Of a DNA stretch of 64,000 nucleotides, positions 62,330-64,000 are shown piece after piece. Position 1 is the first letter of the stretch, and each line of letters begins with the position of its first letter. This DNA comes from Undibacterium sp. (GTDB taxonomy: Bacteria; Pseudomonadota; Gammaproteobacteria; Burkholderiales; Burkholderiaceae_D): NCBI RefSeq assembly GCF_030651495.1, contig NZ_JAUSFI010000090.1, positions 1 to 64,000 on the forward strand, given 5' to 3'. The notes below the pieces were generated by a model, which was not told the DNA's origin, made no database searches, and saw nothing but the letters and a program-made list of their open reading frames with translations. The position numbers and the translations under genes were made by a program.

Positions 62330-64000
62330 ATGAAGACTTATGATCCTCAAGCTATGTACTCCGATTGGATGTCACAGCTATTGAATCAAGATAAATGGCA
62401 AGAGTGGATAAAGTCTGCCACGACGGTTGCCGAAGCGCCAATGCTTAATGTGTTGAAAGAGATCGGGGCTGAGATCGATCCGGCGACGATGAAACAGCTA
62501 CAAAGCGAGTATTTCCTCGAATACGGTAAGCTTTGGCAAGATTTTTTGACCTCAAAGGCACCAAAATTTCATGATAAACGCTTTGCCTCCTCTGATTGGC
62601 ATGATCAGGTCACGCATTCTTATAATGTGTCTTCTTATTTGTTGAACGGGCGTTTTTTGATGTCGATGGCCGAGGCGGTGCAAGCCCCTGAAAAAATACG
62701 ACAGAAAATTCGCTTTGCTGTGCAACAGATAATTGATGCCATGTCACCAGCAAATTTTTTGGTAAGCAATCCTGAAGCTCAAGCAAAGCTGATCGAGAGC
62801 AAAGGGGAAAGTCTGGTTAAAGGCATTTCCCAGATGTTGGCCGACATGCAAAAAGGCAGAATTTCACAAACTGATGAGTCAGCTTTTAAGGTCGGTAAGA
62901 ATGTCGCCACCACTGAGGGAGCCGTTGTTTTTGAAAATAGGCTGTTCCAGCTCATTCAGTACACTCCACTAACAAAAACAGTTCATCAGCGTCCCCTGTT
63001 GATGGTTCCTCCTTGCATTAATAAATTTTATATTCTTGATCTGCAACCTGAAAATTCAGTGGTGCGCTATGCGATAGAGCAAGGCCATACCGTATTTTTA
63101 GTCTCATGGGCAAATCCAGACGAAACTATGTCTGATGTCACGTGGGATAACTATATAGAAGACGGCGCAATCAAGGCGATTCAAGTAGTACGAGAAATTA
63201 GCAAGCAAGATCAGATTAACGCTTTTGGTTTTTGCGTTGGCGGCACTATTATTTCGACTGCATTGGCCGCATTGGCCGATCGCGGAGAACATCCGGTTAG
63301 TAGTTTAACTTTGTTGACTACCTTGTTAGATTTTTCTGACACAGGCATTCTTGATGTGTTTGTTGATGAGGAACAGGTTTCCATGCGAGAAAAAGCCATT
63401 GGGCAAGGCGGTTTGATGCCTGGTCGTGATCTGGCAAGCACATTCTCTAGTTTGCGTGCCAATGATCTGGTTTGGAGTTACGTACAAAAAAATTATTTGA
63501 AAGGTGAAGCGCCACCTCCGTTTGATTTGCTCTATTGGAACGCGGATAGTACTAATTTACCTGGCCCCATGTTTTGCTGGTATCTACGTAATACCTACCT
63601 TGAAAATAGTCTAAAAAAACCAAACAGTCTTACTGTCGCTGGCAATAGAATCGATTTAGGTAAGATTGATACTCCAGTTTTTATTTACGGTTCGCGTGAA
63701 GATCATATTGTGCCTTGGCAAGCTGCGTTTGCTTCATGTGCTTTGCTTAACCCGAAAAATAAAAAACGTAACCGCTTTATTCTTGGTGCTTCTGGACATA
63801 TTGCTGGAGTGGTTAATCCTCCTGCCAACAAAAAGAGAAGTTATTGGACCAATTCTCAAATCGGTATAGATCCACAAAAATGGTTTGAAAATGCCACCGA
63901 ACATTCCGGTAGTTGGTGGCCGGAATGGGCAGTTTTTCTGGCTGATCATGGCGGTAAAATGATTAAAGCACCTGCCCAGCCTGGTAATGTCAACTATAAA
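62330..64000 (+). CDS. phaC: Class I poly(3-hydroxyalkanoate) synthase PhaC, 3' end cut by window
   Basis: 557 codons are present from the ATG at 62330, with an AGGAG site six bases upstream, and the gene runs off the window, probably near its end since class I synthases are about 560-600 residues. The N-terminal PhaC_N region is followed by the alpha/beta-hydrolase domain with the lipase-like box Gly-Phe-Cys302-Val-Gly-Gly, Cys302 being the polymerising nucleophile. A later GSREDHIVPW carries the catalytic Asp and LGASGHIAGVVNPP the His. It makes storage polyester granules. The pgeF-phaC order is common in Burkholderiales. Confidence 0.95.
   Translation, partial: MKTYDPQAMYSDWMSQLLNQDKWQEWIKSATTVAEAPMLNVLKEIGAEIDPATMKQLQSEYFLEYGKLWQDFLTSKAPKFHDKRFASSDWHDQVTHSYNVSSYLLNGRFLMSMAEAVQAPEKIRQKIRFAVQQIIDAMSPANFLVSNPEAQAKLIESKGESLVKGISQMLADMQKGRISQTDESAFKVGKNVATTEGAVVFENRLFQLIQYTPLTKTVHQRPLLMVPPCINKFYILDLQPENSVVRYAIEQGHTVFLVSWANPDETMSDVTWDNYIEDGAIKAIQVVREISKQDQINAFGFCVGGTIISTALAALADRGEHPVSSLTLLTTLLDFSDTGILDVFVDEEQVSMREKAIGQGGLMPGRDLASTFSSLRANDLVWSYVQKNYLKGEAPPPFDLLYWNADSTNLPGPMFCWYLRNTYLENSLKKPNSLTVAGNRIDLGKIDTPVFIYGSREDHIVPWQAAFASCALLNPKNKKRNRFILGASGHIAGVVNPPANKKRSYWTNSQIGIDPQKWFENATEHSGSWWPEWAVFLADHGGKMIKAPAQPGNVNYK

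Overview
The window reads as chromosomal DNA of a betaproteobacterium of the order Burkholderiales, most likely family Oxalobacteraceae (Undibacterium/Herminiimonas-like). This is inferred from gene content and order: bamD-rluD-pgeF-phaC, the ppiC-bolA-yciB-msrB-selO block, a FimV-like protein and a class I PHA synthase. No species-level claim is possible without a search. I see no tRNA, rRNA, CRISPR array or intact insertion sequence.

Bases 1-29300 hold an essentially complete type VI secretion system (T6SS). From the left, on the minus strand, lie a candidate effector module (vgrG, an M15-type peptidase effector, and a secreted candidate immunity protein) and tssL-tssK-tssJ. A divergent AT-rich promoter region then leads into a plus-strand run: TPR lipoprotein, tssB, tssC, hcp, tssE, tssF, tssG, clpV. 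tssA and an unidentified membrane protein follow on the minus strand. A second divergent region drives a plus-strand run: tagX-like peptidase, PAAR, a membrane protein with a degenerate ketosynthase-like domain, tssM, tagF, and an OmpA-like protein. Together these give baseplate (E, F, G, K, A), sheath (B, C), tube (Hcp), spike (VgrG, PAAR), membrane complex (J, L, M plus an OmpA-like anchor), recycling ATPase (ClpV), a cell-wall-remodelling enzyme and a post-translational repressor (TagF). Both divergent promoter regions carry a perfect 7-1-7 palindrome built on TTGT-N-ACAA, a candidate shared operator.

Bases 29400-36700 are housekeeping and accessory genes: rhlE, suhB, trmJ, a FimV-like protein apparently started at ATT, a GST, a PP2C phosphatase and a small DUF465 protein. 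Bases 36700-47000 are visibly richer in G+C and carry a DinG-family helicase, an M13 metallopeptidase and a complete dppABCDF dipeptide ABC transporter. A diverged intergenic repeat of about 85 bp occurs once after dinG and once after slyD.

Bases 47400-51300 hold slyD and then a compact four-gene set I do not recognise: a 92-residue J-domain protein, two proteins with very acidic tails, and a 409-residue protein. This is the best candidate in the window for an undescribed system. Bases 51300-55000 carry the ppiC/bolA/yciB/msrB/selO block. Then come an isolated cheZ-cheA pair, an orphan PIN-domain protein, yaaA, bamD, rluD, pgeF, a small membrane protein and the start of phaC, which runs off the right edge.
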